Below, one piece after another: positions 1-5,917 of a stretch of 28,642 nt of DNA. This DNA comes from a virus. The stretch spans positions 1 to 28,642 of IMG/VR virus record IMGVR_UViG_3300027600_000098, one strand, 5' to 3'. The notes under the pieces were generated by a model. That model was given only the letters and a program-made list of their open reading frames with translations. It was not told the origin of the DNA and ran no database searches. Made by a program: the position numbers and the translations under genes. Numbering within the stretch: position 1 is the first letter of the stretch; each line of letters starts with the position of its first letter.

Positions 1-1
1 G

Positions 2-280
2 GCAGCAGTTGGTGCAAAGACCGCGTATGATTATATGAGCGGTGGAGGCGAAGAAACTAAGGTTCAGTCAGGACAAAATCCTGATAGCGGCATCTTAGAA
101 AAAGGGTCAGAACAAGCTAAAGACCAGATGAAAGTGAATGTTCCTCCTCCAACAATAATCAATCAAGGTGGTGGAGGTGGCGGTGCATCCGAAAGCTCCC
201 CGGTACCAAATACTAAAACTTATGTTAGAGATGATGAGAGTAGTTGGATGAGATTTGCTCTAAAACGAGCAATGGCATAA
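2..280 (+). CDS. C-terminal part of an unidentified phage protein (truncated by the window edge)
   Basis: The frame is open from the first bases of the window to a TAA at 278-280, so the gene begins upstream; the ATG at 35 is internal and has no clear ribosome binding site. The visible 92 residues are hydrophilic and look like a disordered tail: a Gly-Gly-Gly-Glu patch, a Pro-Pro-Pro stretch, a run of six glycines, then a short basic end (WMRFALKRAMA). Such low-complexity tails are common in virion structural proteins of T4-like phages, but no family is recognised. It is the only plus-strand gene in the first 15 kb and converges on gp32, with a shared terminator between them. Function unknown. 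Confidence 0.5.
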   Translation, partial: AAVGAKTAYDYMSGGGEETKVQSGQNPDSGILEKGSEQAKDQMKVNVPPPTIINQGGGGGGASESSPVPNTKTYVRDDESSWMRFALKRAMA

Positions 281-313
281 AAAAGGGGCGCTCTAAGCGC
301 CCCTTTCTCTTTT
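281..313. terminator. Bidirectional rho-independent terminator between the plus-strand gene and gp32
   Basis: A perfect 7-bp GC stem (GGGGCGC at 285-291, GCGCCCC at 297-303) encloses a TCTAA loop. It is flanked by AAAA on the left and TTTCTCTTTT on the right, so either strand reads as a hairpin followed by a U-rich tract. It sits exactly between two convergent stop codons. Confidence 0.9.
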
Positions 314-1229
314 AGTCGTCCGCAAGACTTGCGAAGTAACTCATATTATCATCACTCTTTTCATCATTCCAAGGTGGAGTTTCTTCGGTTGTCTTAGCAG
401 CCGTCTTCATCTTGGTTTCAACGAAGAGTTCATCCTCTGCATCAAGCGGATTTACCTTCTCTGCGGTAGGCACACGAGTACCACTACCAAGAACAGTATT
501 CAGCTTGGTCTTGAGTTCATCATAAGACTTGAAGTTTGAGGGATCAAGAAAAGCGGCAAGTGAATGCGTTTGCTTCCAGATTGCTTCTAGCTTATCCTCA
601 TTTTCATCAAGTGGCGTATTACCATCAAATTCTGACTTATCGTAGTTACGATAGCCTTCTACCTGACGAATACGGAGCTTAAAGTTAGCACCTTCCCAGA
701 GGTCGAACGGATTAACCGGCTTCTCATCTTCAAAGGTAGGCTGCATTACGTCCTTGATCTTGTCGAAAATCTTCTTACCATACTTATAGAGAAAGACTTT
801 ACCTTCGTTCTCAGGGTTCGATGGGTCCTTAACAACAAGAACGTTAGAGATATAAGACAAGCGGCGCTTCTGCTTACGAGCAATTTCCTTGTTGGCCTCG
901 ATACCTGAATTCCAGAGTTCTGAATTGAGTTCACCGAGAGGATCTGGCTTGTTAATAGTGGTCAGCGAATTTTCGATATACCACTTTCCGGACGGACCTT
1001 GAAAGCCATGATCATACACACGAACCCAAGGAAGTTCTTCACCTGGAGGAGCAGGAAGAAAACGAAGAACAGCCTGGCCATTGCCAGCCTTATCTACAGA
1101 AGGCTTCCAGAGGCGTTCATCGTCGCCGCGCTTTTCGTTTGTGGGATTTGCAATCTTTTCGACTTCTTTCATAAGTGAGTCGAAGTTGCCACGGTTCTTA
1201 CGGAGTTCCGAGAGAGAATTAAAAGACAT
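312..1229 (-). CDS. 32: gp32-like single-stranded DNA-binding protein
   Basis: 305 residues, close to T4 gp32 (301). The protein coats single-stranded DNA during replication, recombination and repair. The N-terminal basic segment (SLSELRKNRGNFDSLMKEVEK) matches the cooperativity domain, the core keeps WYIENS, YISNVLVVKDP and NPENEGKVF as in T4, and the C-terminus is acidic (DDNMSYFASLADD), the part that contacts partner proteins in T4. Unlike T4 gp32 it contains no cysteine, so the T4 His-Cys3 zinc site is absent; the segment replacing it is NKPDPLGELNSEL. An AAGGA motif precedes the ATG. The order 32, small protein, 59, 33 matches the T4-like core. Four AACGCAA repeats in its leader may serve autoregulation (inference). 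Confidence 0.95.
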   Translation of the reverse strand: MSFNSLSELRKNRGNFDSLMKEVEKIANPTNEKRGDDERLWKPSVDKAGNGQAVLRFLPAPPGEELPWVRVYDHGFQGPSGKWYIENSLTTINKPDPLGELNSELWNSGIEANKEIARKQKRRLSYISNVLVVKDPSNPENEGKVFLYKYGKKIFDKIKDVMQPTFEDEKPVNPFDLWEGANFKLRIRQVEGYRNYDKSEFDGNTPLDENEDKLEAIWKQTHSLAAFLDPSNFKSYDELKTKLNTVLGSGTRVPTAEKVNPLDAEDELFVETKMKTAAKTTEETPPWNDEKSDDNMSYFASLADD

Positions 1230-1245
1230 ATTTGTATTCCTTACT

Positions 1246-1284
1246 TTGCGTTGTATTGCGTTATATTGCGTTAATATTTGCGTT
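1246..1284 (-). repeat. Four AACGCAA repeats in the gp32 leader, possible autogenous operator
   Basis: Read on the minus strand, AACGCAA occurs at 1278-1284, 1266-1272, 1256-1262 and 1246-1252, with spacings of 12, 10 and 10 bases. The array overlaps the last codons of the upstream 55-residue gene and ends just before the gp32 AAGGA. The copies are A-rich and predicted unstructured. T4 gp32 represses its own translation by cooperative binding to an unstructured leader next to a pseudoknot; a similar role here is inference. Confidence 0.6.
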
Positions 1285-1438
1285 GTGTATCATAATCATC
1301 GTAGTCATCGAAATCTTCTTCTTGACTACCAGAGTATTTATACAGGTTTTTGCGGTGCTTACTGGATTTGTCCACACCTTTACGAACTTCTTTGACACGA
1401 GGTTCGTAATCGAAGTCTCTACGCTTAGAATGACTCAT
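1271..1438 (-). CDS. Small charged conserved phage protein (55 aa)
   Basis: A 55-codon frame starts at the ATG one base after the gp59 stop codon and ends with TAA at 1271-1273 inside the gp32 leader repeats. It starts MSHSKRRDFDY and continues with KEVRKGVDKSSKHRKNLYKY, then a very acidic tail (EEDFDDYDDYD). Strongly basic first and acidic last, with no cysteine and no hydrophobic segment, it is probably a soluble nucleic-acid- or protein-binding peptide. Small proteins of this style lie between genes 59 and 32 in other T4-like marine phages as far as I recall. Position, coupling to gp59 and composition support a real gene; its role is unknown. A TATAAATA element inside it may drive gp32. 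Confidence 0.7.
   Translation of the reverse strand: MSHSKRRDFDYEPRVKEVRKGVDKSSKHRKNLYKYSGSQEEDFDDYDDYDTQRKY
1335..1342 (-). promoter_or_regulatory. T4-type late promoter motif upstream of gp32
   Basis: TATAAATA on the minus strand is an exact match to the T4 late -10 consensus. It lies inside the 55-residue gene about 105 bases before the gp32 start, pointing at gp32. A chance match in AT-rich DNA is possible. Confidence 0.4.
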
Positions 1439-2029
1439 TTAACAGACCACTTGGCCTTTCTCCTTGATCCATAGTTGAGAGAATTTGTCTTTATCAAACT
1501 TGACAAAGATGCGGTACTTTGTTATCAAACGAGATACATCTTTCCATATAAAATCATTTGCTAACACAGTATTATTACTATACACGAAATTAAACAATTT
1601 GTCAAGAATAATTAGGGTTTCAAGACTAATTTTTTTACCAAGGTATAGTTTTAATGCTAAGGGATGTTGACCATCACTAATCAATGGATCAACATTTGCT
1701 TTTTCAGCCTCTAACATAAGTGTAGAAATATCTTGGGTGAACAGATATGTCAACTTCTCTTTTCTAGCCTTCCAGTCCCGATATACGTTATCACTTTCGG
1801 CATCAAATAAACCATTATGTCCATTGACAAAGTTAGCAACGAAATAATCTACCATCTCAGTAAAGGTAAATCGTTTGGCCAACTTGCGAAACAATAGAAC
1901 ATCCTTACGTTTAAGAAATGTTTCTCTCTTACACCTGACACCCGATTTCGTTTTTGTGATATCGTAATCATCAGACGTAAAATGAAGTTTGAGTGACATG
2001 TAGACACGATAAACTTCGAAAGAGTCCAT
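1439..2029 (-). CDS. 59: gp59-like loader of the replicative helicase
   Basis: 196 residues (T4 gp59 is 217). The protein loads the gp41 helicase onto gp32-coated DNA at forks. The N-terminus VYRVYMSLKLHFTSDDYDI parallels VYKLYLMIKQHMNGKYDVI of T4 gp59. Later matches include KRETFLKRKDVLLFRKLAKRF, FVANFV, YRDWKARKEKL, LKLYLGKKISLETLIILDKL and a C-terminal basic segment. It is mostly alpha-helical and basic, as the family is. The ATG overlaps the TAA of gp33 by one base, so the genes are translationally coupled. The neighbourhood with 33 and 32 is the classical T4 order. Confidence 0.9.
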   Translation of the reverse strand: MDSFEVYRVYMSLKLHFTSDDYDITKTKSGVRCKRETFLKRKDVLLFRKLAKRFTFTEMVDYFVANFVNGHNGLFDAESDNVYRDWKARKEKLTYLFTQDISTLMLEAEKANVDPLISDGQHPLALKLYLGKKISLETLIILDKLFNFVYSNNTVLANDFIWKDVSRLITKYRIFVKFDKDKFSQLWIKEKGQVVC

Positions 2030-2304
2030 TAGAAGGGTAGCTTTCCATCCTTGCGCTTCAACATATTTAGTTCTTCTGCTTCCGCACGAATCTTTTCTTT
2101 GAGTGAAGTTGTCAATAGAACCGATGCCGATTCCATCTCAATATCATTCTTCACGCAATAATCAACTAGCAAGTCCATACACGGTAGACCTGTTGTTGAT
2201 GCTTGTTTCTCAATAAATTGAGAAAACTCAGTAGAAGTTCTAAACTTTTTCGTAATCAGAAATTCGTTGCTGACTTCATCTACCACTTGAAAATCCTCGA
2301 CCAT
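2029..2304 (-). CDS. 33: gp33-like late transcription co-activator
   Basis: 91 residues (T4 gp33 is 112). In T4, gp33 bridges RNA polymerase and the gp45 sliding clamp so that late promoters are activated. The C-terminal part SLKEKIRAEAEELNMLKRKDG is typical of the gp33 of marine T4-like phages, and the position next to gene 59 is diagnostic. An acidic N-terminus (MVEDFQVVDEVSNEF) precedes a helical middle. The start overlaps the end of the methylase-like gene by 29 bases. Its presence supports reading the TATAAATA motifs in this window as late promoters. Confidence 0.8.
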   Translation of the reverse strand: MVEDFQVVDEVSNEFLITKKFRTSTEFSQFIEKQASTTGLPCMDLLVDYCVKNDIEMESASVLLTTSLKEKIRAEAEELNMLKRKDGKLPF

Positions 2305-2821
2305 AAAATTGTGTTCCGTTCATTTCATTTTTATCAAAAAGATACCAACAAGAATTGTCCTTGCCAGTAAACTTACTATCTTCAATCCACTTTACTCTCC
2401 CGATGGCCACGACCTTACTACAATATTGTAGATAGGGTATTGCTTGTTTAGTATGCATCCAGTCGGCATCAAAGAGAAGCCACGTCGGACGAATACTAGC
2501 AAACCTATCAATCAATGGATGTAGTATCCATCGCGACCAAGGCGGATTAGTTATAATATAGCTGGTATTTACGGGAATGTCAACAGTTAATGCATCATAT
2601 TTTTCAATAGACGGGTCTTTAGGATCAATATCAGAAACCAAAGTAGCTACGGCATTACTGTCTGTTAAGGTGTCGATATGCCTACAGAGTCTACCGTCGC
2701 CAGCACAAGGCTCAGCGAAGGTAAACTCCGAGGGAAGAAAGGGTAAGAGAGGCTTTACTGCATCCAACGGAGTCGGATAGAAATCATTCTTACGATGTTC
2801 AAAGTTACTTCTCTTACCCAT
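2276..2821 (-). CDS. Phage DNA methyltransferase-like protein (NPPW motif)
   Basis: 181 residues. It starts with a DFYPTP segment, then shows the SAM-binding motif I (FAEPCAGDGRL, about residues 35-45), an acidic residue pair after the second strand (SDIDP) and the catalytic NPPW motif of amino-methyltransferases (TNPPW). This suggests N6-adenine or N4-cytosine methylation of DNA. It is short and no target-recognition domain is visible, so substrate and activity are uncertain; such compact proteins are frequent in T4-like marine phages. An AGGA lies 6 bases before the ATG. It follows the endolysin gene by three bases and overlaps gp33, so it is part of the same transcription unit. Confidence 0.75.
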   Translation of the reverse strand: MGKRSNFEHRKNDFYPTPLDAVKPLLPFLPSEFTFAEPCAGDGRLCRHIDTLTDSNAVATLVSDIDPKDPSIEKYDALTVDIPVNTSYIITNPPWSRWILHPLIDRFASIRPTWLLFDADWMHTKQAIPYLQYCSKVVAIGRVKWIEDSKFTGKDNSCWYLFDKNEMNGTQFYGRGFSSGR

Positions 2822-2824
2822 TCT

Positions 2825-3430
2825 TTATCCTGCATAAAATATATGATCACCAATTTTAGTTACTCTACGAAGATTCCAACCTGGACTTACATAGTCGGCA
2901 TGGTAGAATAGAACATTTTTTCCTAATACGCCATGATTAGCCCCATCGAACAATACCTTTTCAGCCACTCTTTTGGCTTGTGCGTATTGTTGCGCACTGC
3001 GCACACTCTTCTTTCCTTCGCACACCCATGAGAACTGACACACACGTTTTGTTCTCTGGTATACAACGGAGCATACGGATTTAGGAAACTTGGGGCTATT
3101 TACCCGATTGATAGTGACAGCAGCAACGGCCAATTTGCCTTGAGTAGACTGGTTACCAGCCTCATAATAGATATTGTCTGCGAGACACTTCAATTCTCTG
3201 TTGTTTGCCAGACGAATATTTTGTGTCTGGATTCTTTGTTGTGTTACTTTACGTTGTTGTTCTTGAGCATCTTCTTTGATGTCCTGGATTACTTCTCCAA
3301 CGCCGAGGGAATATTCCCTTGCTTCTCTTTCGATGGCAGTTTCAGCATATGAATTAATTCCATATAAACTATAACTTAATAGTGTAATAATCGAAAGAAA
3401 CTTGAAAAACTTCTTATTAAAGGAAGTCAT
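2825..3430 (-). CDS. SleB-type cell wall hydrolase, probable exported endolysin
   Basis: 201 residues. Residues 1-30 form an N-terminal basic and hydrophobic segment ending SYA-ET, a plausible signal peptide. Residues 30-75 are a charged linker, probably coiled. From about residue 80 comes the hydrolase_2/SleB domain: LADNIYYEAGNQSTQGKLAV with the glutamate expected to be catalytic, AAVTINRV, VCSVVYQ, and CQFSWVC. The fold cleaves peptidoglycan glycan strands in spore-cortex and phage enzymes. A signal peptide would allow Sec-dependent export and holin-independent lysis (inference). GGAAATAAG precedes the ATG. The gene is isolated from the tmRNA by a strong terminator and leads into the methylase-like gene. 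Confidence 0.85.
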   Translation of the reverse strand: MTSFNKKFFKFLSIITLLSYSLYGINSYAETAIEREAREYSLGVGEVIQDIKEDAQEQQRKVTQQRIQTQNIRLANNRELKCLADNIYYEAGNQSTQGKLAVAAVTINRVNSPKFPKSVCSVVYQRTKRVCQFSWVCEGKKSVRSAQQYAQAKRVAEKVLFDGANHGVLGKNVLFYHADYVSPGWNLRRVTKIGDHIFYAG

Positions 3431-3500
3431 CTTATTTCCATTTTTTTGTTATACTTGAGAGGGTATTAACCAGTGACTCCCCACACTGATTGTCCGAAGA

Positions 3501-3550
3501 CAAAAAATGACCCACTGTGCTTGCTGGTGTCAGGTCGCACAATGGGTCAT
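3501..3550 (-). terminator. Rho-independent terminator of the tmRNA gene
   Basis: A 14-bp stem (3537-3550 with 3507-3520, one G-U pair) encloses a 16-base loop and is followed on the minus strand by six T. It ends the tmRNA transcript before the endolysin leader. Confidence 0.85.
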
Positions 3551-3659
3551 ACAACTATTTAGCATTCATAGGTTCTTAGTTCACTCATTTCATCGTATAT
3601 ACAGAACAGGCGATAGTTTTATTCTGTTTCGAGGGAAAACTATCAAAAACCCAATGAGA

Positions 3660-3704
3660 TTATGCGGCTAGCGCATATCCTGCAAAGGCAACGTTATCGT
3701 TTGC
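3660..3704 (-). other. tmRNA proteolysis tag frame: ANDNVAFAGYALAA-stop
   Basis: Fourteen codons starting with GCA (3704) and ending with TAA (3660) encode ANDNVAFAGYALAA. The ANDN start and ALAA end are the hallmarks of proteobacterial, especially alphaproteobacterial, ssrA tags; the hydrophobic LAA end is what ClpXP and related proteases recognise. The resume codon follows an A-rich segment, as in other tmRNAs. Confidence 0.92.
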
Positions 3705-3785
3705 ATTTACGTTTAGTGGCACTTTGCCAAGCAATCAGTCTCGAACCGCCCTATTACACGAAAATCGAATTCCATGGTCACCCCC

Positions 3786-3873
3786 ATCATCTACACAGCG
3801 AGCCAAGTCGGACATCGTCACCTATGACTCAGCTGGGTTGCGATCCTTGCCACGTCATGGTCTACTGTGTAGA
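3786..3873 (-). other. Intervening segment of the permuted tmRNA, removed by processing
   Basis: An 88-base spacer joins the CCA end of the acceptor half to the first G of the coding half. A perfect 10-bp inverted repeat (3865-3874 with 3789-3798, ATCTACACAG / CTGTGTAGAT) prolongs the acceptor stem, so the precursor folds as a long hairpin that holds both ends together for nuclease trimming. The final base of this stem overlaps the CCA triplet. Confidence 0.75.
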
Positions 3874-3942
3874 TGGTGGAGGTGCGGGGAGTCGAACCCC
3901 GGTCTTTCCGCCTTTATTGTTGATTGTCATCAACTGATATTT

Positions 3943-3973
3943 TATTTATATACTAGTTTGCTTTGGAAGTCAA
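3943..3973 (-). promoter_or_regulatory. tmRNA promoter: sigma70-like, overlapping a T4 late motif
   Basis: On the minus strand TTGACT (3973-3968), a 17-base spacer and TATAAA (3950-3945) form a near-consensus sigma70 promoter. The predicted start near 3938 coincides with the first base of the acceptor piece. The same -10 reads TATAAATA (3950-3943), the T4 late consensus, so the RNA could be made by host-type and late polymerase complexes alike. Confidence 0.75.
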
Positions 3974-3978
3974 CCGTT

Positions 3979-4323
3979 TTATAGATTAAAATTGATACTT
4001 TCTCCGCAGCCGCAACTACTTGATGCGAGAGGTGCTTGTATTTCGATGACGCTACCAATAATATCAACTTTCTTATTGACGGTACTGCCAATAAGATAGA
4101 GTTCAGATGGCCTATCTAACCAGAACGTCCAATCATCATACTCTTGTGGAAAGTCATCTTCTATGAGTTCGTCTGCACTCTTTACCAAATCCCACTTGTA
4201 GCTGAATCCAGCACAGCCGCCACCTGCAAGAGATAGGCGAACACCCAGTGCGTTGTTCGAAACGGAGACATTACGAAAATGCTCAAGTGCGGATTCCGTA
4301 AACTGTATGCGGTCTTTTATCAT
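3979..4323 (-). CDS. IscA/HesB-like A-type iron-sulfur carrier
   Basis: About 114 residues from the ATG at 4323. A-type carriers bind and hand over Fe-S clusters through three cysteines. All three are present: C37 in GGGCAGFSYKWDL, and C104 and C106 in SSSCGCGESINF. Length and spacing fit the family. The frame is open to an ATG at 4359, but family proteins begin near IQFTESALEH, so 4323 is preferred. There is no Shine-Dalgarno sequence before it; AATAAATA lies five bases upstream of the ATG, so a leaderless late transcript is possible. HesB-like proteins occur in other T4-like marine phages. It may supply clusters to phage radical SAM enzymes (inference). Confidence 0.9.
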   Translation of the reverse strand: MIKDRIQFTESALEHFRNVSVSNNALGVRLSLAGGGCAGFSYKWDLVKSADELIEDDFPQEYDDWTFWLDRPSELYLIGSTVNKKVDIIGSVIEIQAPLASSSCGCGESINFNL

Positions 4324-4327
4324 CAAA

Positions 4328-4996
4328 CTATTTATTACGGCTCGCTTCGAATAAATCACGAGTTTCGATAAGTTTTTTGGCCCAGTTGTCGCGCTTTTCT
4401 ACGAACACCTGAGGCTCATCGCCATCCACTGCAATCAAGATAACGAGAAAGGGAACAGGAATACCAGTTCGTTCTTCATACATAATTGCATATGCAGCGG
4501 TCTGCATAAAGTAGGAACTGATATATTCCTTCTTCTTGGGCCGATTAGAAGTCTTAAAGTCGATTACGGCGCGAATACCATTGTATTCTCCGATACAGTC
4601 AACTCGACCAGCCATACGCAGGAAGTCGCTGTATAATGCCAGCTCTTGGCAGTGAATGTTATCGATAGGTTCAAGAATTGACTTAAACTTAGTAAACATT
4701 TCCTTGTCGAGTAAGGACGCTTTCACGCTATCAAAATCGACTTCTTCATTCTTTAGATATGCTTCGGTAAGTGTGTGTATTTTAGTACCACGAGTAGAAG
4801 CCTGCTTAGAAATGCGGTCGGCTTCTTCTTCACCAACGCGCTCACGCCACTTGTTGATGCCATCTTTATTCAGAACACCGAGAACGGTGGTAGCAGAGGG
4901 ATAACCAACACCTGAGGCATTGACATAAACTCTGCTACCATCTTCTCTTGTTTCATCTTGGGCAAAATCGGTATAATCATAGATCGTTTTAAACAT
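4328..4996 (-). CDS. PD-(D/E)XK family nuclease, RecB-like exonuclease
   Basis: 222 residues. The nuclease core is visible: GTKIHTLTEAYLKNEE with the helix carrying H and E, then GRVDCIGEYNGIRAVIDFKTS, which contains the motif D...(D/E)xK as D-C-I-G and D-F-K-T, and QTAAYAIMYEERTG after it. These residues form the metal site of the lambda-exonuclease/RecB/Cas4 fold. It is probably an exonuclease in phage recombination or host DNA degradation. Related proteins are common in T4-like cyanophages and pelagiphages. A sigma70-like promoter lies immediately upstream with its -10 only five bases from the ATG, and there is no ribosome binding site, so translation may be leaderless. Confidence 0.85.
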   Translation of the reverse strand: MFKTIYDYTDFAQDETREDGSRVYVNASGVGYPSATTVLGVLNKDGINKWRERVGEEEADRISKQASTRGTKIHTLTEAYLKNEEVDFDSVKASLLDKEMFTKFKSILEPIDNIHCQELALYSDFLRMAGRVDCIGEYNGIRAVIDFKTSNRPKKKEYISSYFMQTAAYAIMYEERTGIPVPFLVILIAVDGDEPQVFVEKRDNWAKKLIETRDLFEASRNK

Positions 4997-5001
4997 ATAC
5001 T

Positions 5002-5030
5002 CTTATAACATGATTCGCATAGTTTGTCAA
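5002..5030 (-). promoter_or_regulatory. Sigma70-like promoter with CGAATC spacer motif, nuclease gene
   Basis: TTGACA (5030-5025), 17-base spacer, TATAAG (5007-5002). The spacer carries CGAATC (5017-5012) seven bases after the -35, the same place as in the promoters at 27705-27732 and 28073-28100. The predicted start falls on or next to the ATG at 4996. Confidence 0.8.
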
Positions 5031-5035
5031 GTCTT

Positions 5036-5791
5036 TTATGCGTATCTCTCCTCATATTCTAGTCTGGCCAGAATATATTCTTTAACCAATTTGGACCTTA
5101 CTATATCATGAACAGAAAACTCTACAGTTTTGAACGAAGGCATTAGTTCGGCGATAGCGATGAACTTTTGAAGTCCAGACATATCGGTCTTTTTATATAG
5201 ATCAGTCTGTCGGAAATCTCCGCAGAATATGATCTTTGAGTTTCTGCCAATTCTGGTCATAATTGAATTTAATTCCATATCCGTCATATTTTGACATTCA
5301 TCGACAATGACGATGGAATTATCTAGAGTGATACCACGAACAAATGAGGTGATCATAAAGTTCACTGACTTTTGTTCTTGCAATCGCTGAAATGGCTGGA
5401 TGTGATTAAACAAATCCTCGCAGATTTCTACATAAGGTAACTGATAAACTTCTGTCTTTTCTTTCTCATCTCCAGGTAGGTGACCAATTTCTCTTGACGG
5501 AACAGCAGAGCGGACTATTACTACTCGCTCAAATACTGTTTCTGGATCTAGTGCCTCTTCTAGTGCCTTAAAAAGCGCGATGTATGTTTTCCCTGTTCCT
5601 GCTACACCGTGAAGTAATATTGCTGCGGACTGTTGATTATAAAGTTCAAAAAATTGTCTCTGATTAAAGGTTTTTGGTTGAATATTTTTTAGGTCTTCGT
5701 ATTTTACTTTGCATAGCTTGCTCTTCTCTAGGGTTACGGGCGAGTCATTATTTGAGACAACTTGTAAGGCGTTTTGTTTTCTTCTTGACAT
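5036..5791 (-). CDS. phoH: PhoH-like P-loop ATPase
   Basis: 251 residues from the ATG at 5791, chosen because AAAGGA lies just before it and the longer frame would start inside a terminator palindrome. Walker A is GVAGTGKTY, Walker B is IVIVDECQN, and VRSAVPSREIGHLPGDEKEK, IVIVDECQNMTDMELNSIMTR and FCGDFRQTD are the usual PhoH blocks. PhoH proteins are ATPases with possible RNA-related roles, widespread in marine phages where they serve as a marker gene; their function during infection is not settled. The TAA is followed at once by the promoter of the downstream nuclease gene. Confidence 0.92.
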   Translation of the reverse strand: MSRRKQNALQVVSNNDSPVTLEKSKLCKVKYEDLKNIQPKTFNQRQFFELYNQQSAAILLHGVAGTGKTYIALFKALEEALDPETVFERVVIVRSAVPSREIGHLPGDEKEKTEVYQLPYVEICEDLFNHIQPFQRLQEQKSVNFMITSFVRGITLDNSIVIVDECQNMTDMELNSIMTRIGRNSKIIFCGDFRQTDLYKKTDMSGLQKFIAIAELMPSFKTVEFSVHDIVRSKLVKEYILARLEYEERYA

Positions 5792-5820
5792 AACAGTCCT
5801 TTGAGGTTTGAGGTTGATAC

Positions 5821-5870
5821 AAAAAAGGCGACACTGCAATTGCAGTGTCGCCTAGTGCCGAGGGAGGCAC
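5821..5870 (-). terminator. Strong terminator upstream of phoH (28-base perfect palindrome)
   Basis: AGGCGACACTGCAA and its exact complement form a perfect palindrome at 5826-5853, centred on AATT, followed on the minus strand by TTTTTT. A second small hairpin (GTGCC/GGCAC, 5855-5870) precedes it. It ends transcription from the 182-residue gene. No gene is supported in 5792-5917. Confidence 0.85.
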
Positions 5871-5917
5871 GATGGATTCGGGAAGAGAAATCGGTATTAC
5901 TGTCTTCATGTAGTTAT

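Larger units (their letters stand above)
3555..3938 (-). ncRNA. ssrA: Circularly permuted (two-piece) tmRNA
   Basis: tmRNA rescues stalled ribosomes and tags the unfinished protein for proteolysis. Here the 3' acceptor half comes first: at 3938-3874 the RNA ends with T-arm CGGGG-TTCGACT-CCCCG, acceptor strand CACCTCC, discriminator A and CCA (3876-3874). After an 88-base spacer the 5' half begins at 3785 with GGGGGTG, which pairs with CACCTCC over all seven positions (one G-U), followed by the D-arm-like ACCATGGAATTCGA. Then come a GGCA-AAG-TGCC hairpin, the tag frame at 3704-3660, and an H-type pseudoknot (GATAGTTTT/AAAACTATC, with loop ACAGAA complementary to TTCTGT downstream). GACTGAT (3740-3734) is complementary to ATCAGTT at the predicted 5' end of the acceptor piece, a candidate helix joining the two pieces. 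Permuted genes are known in alphaproteobacteria and marine cyanobacteria. The 3' limit is approximate. Confidence 0.92.

Noticed and set aside
1081-1474. Plus-strand open frames opposite gp32 and its leader
   Set aside because: They run antisense to gp32 and the 55-residue gene and have no translation signals.
3874-3910. tRNA 3' half on the minus strand (T-arm and CCA end)
   Set aside because: There is no anticodon arm in the preceding bases; the 5' acceptor strand lies 88 bases downstream, and a tag frame follows. It is the acceptor piece of a permuted tmRNA.
3662-3984. Plus-strand open frames across 3662-3984
   Set aside because: They are antisense to the tmRNA and its promoter, have no ribosome binding site, and their composition reflects the RNA stems.
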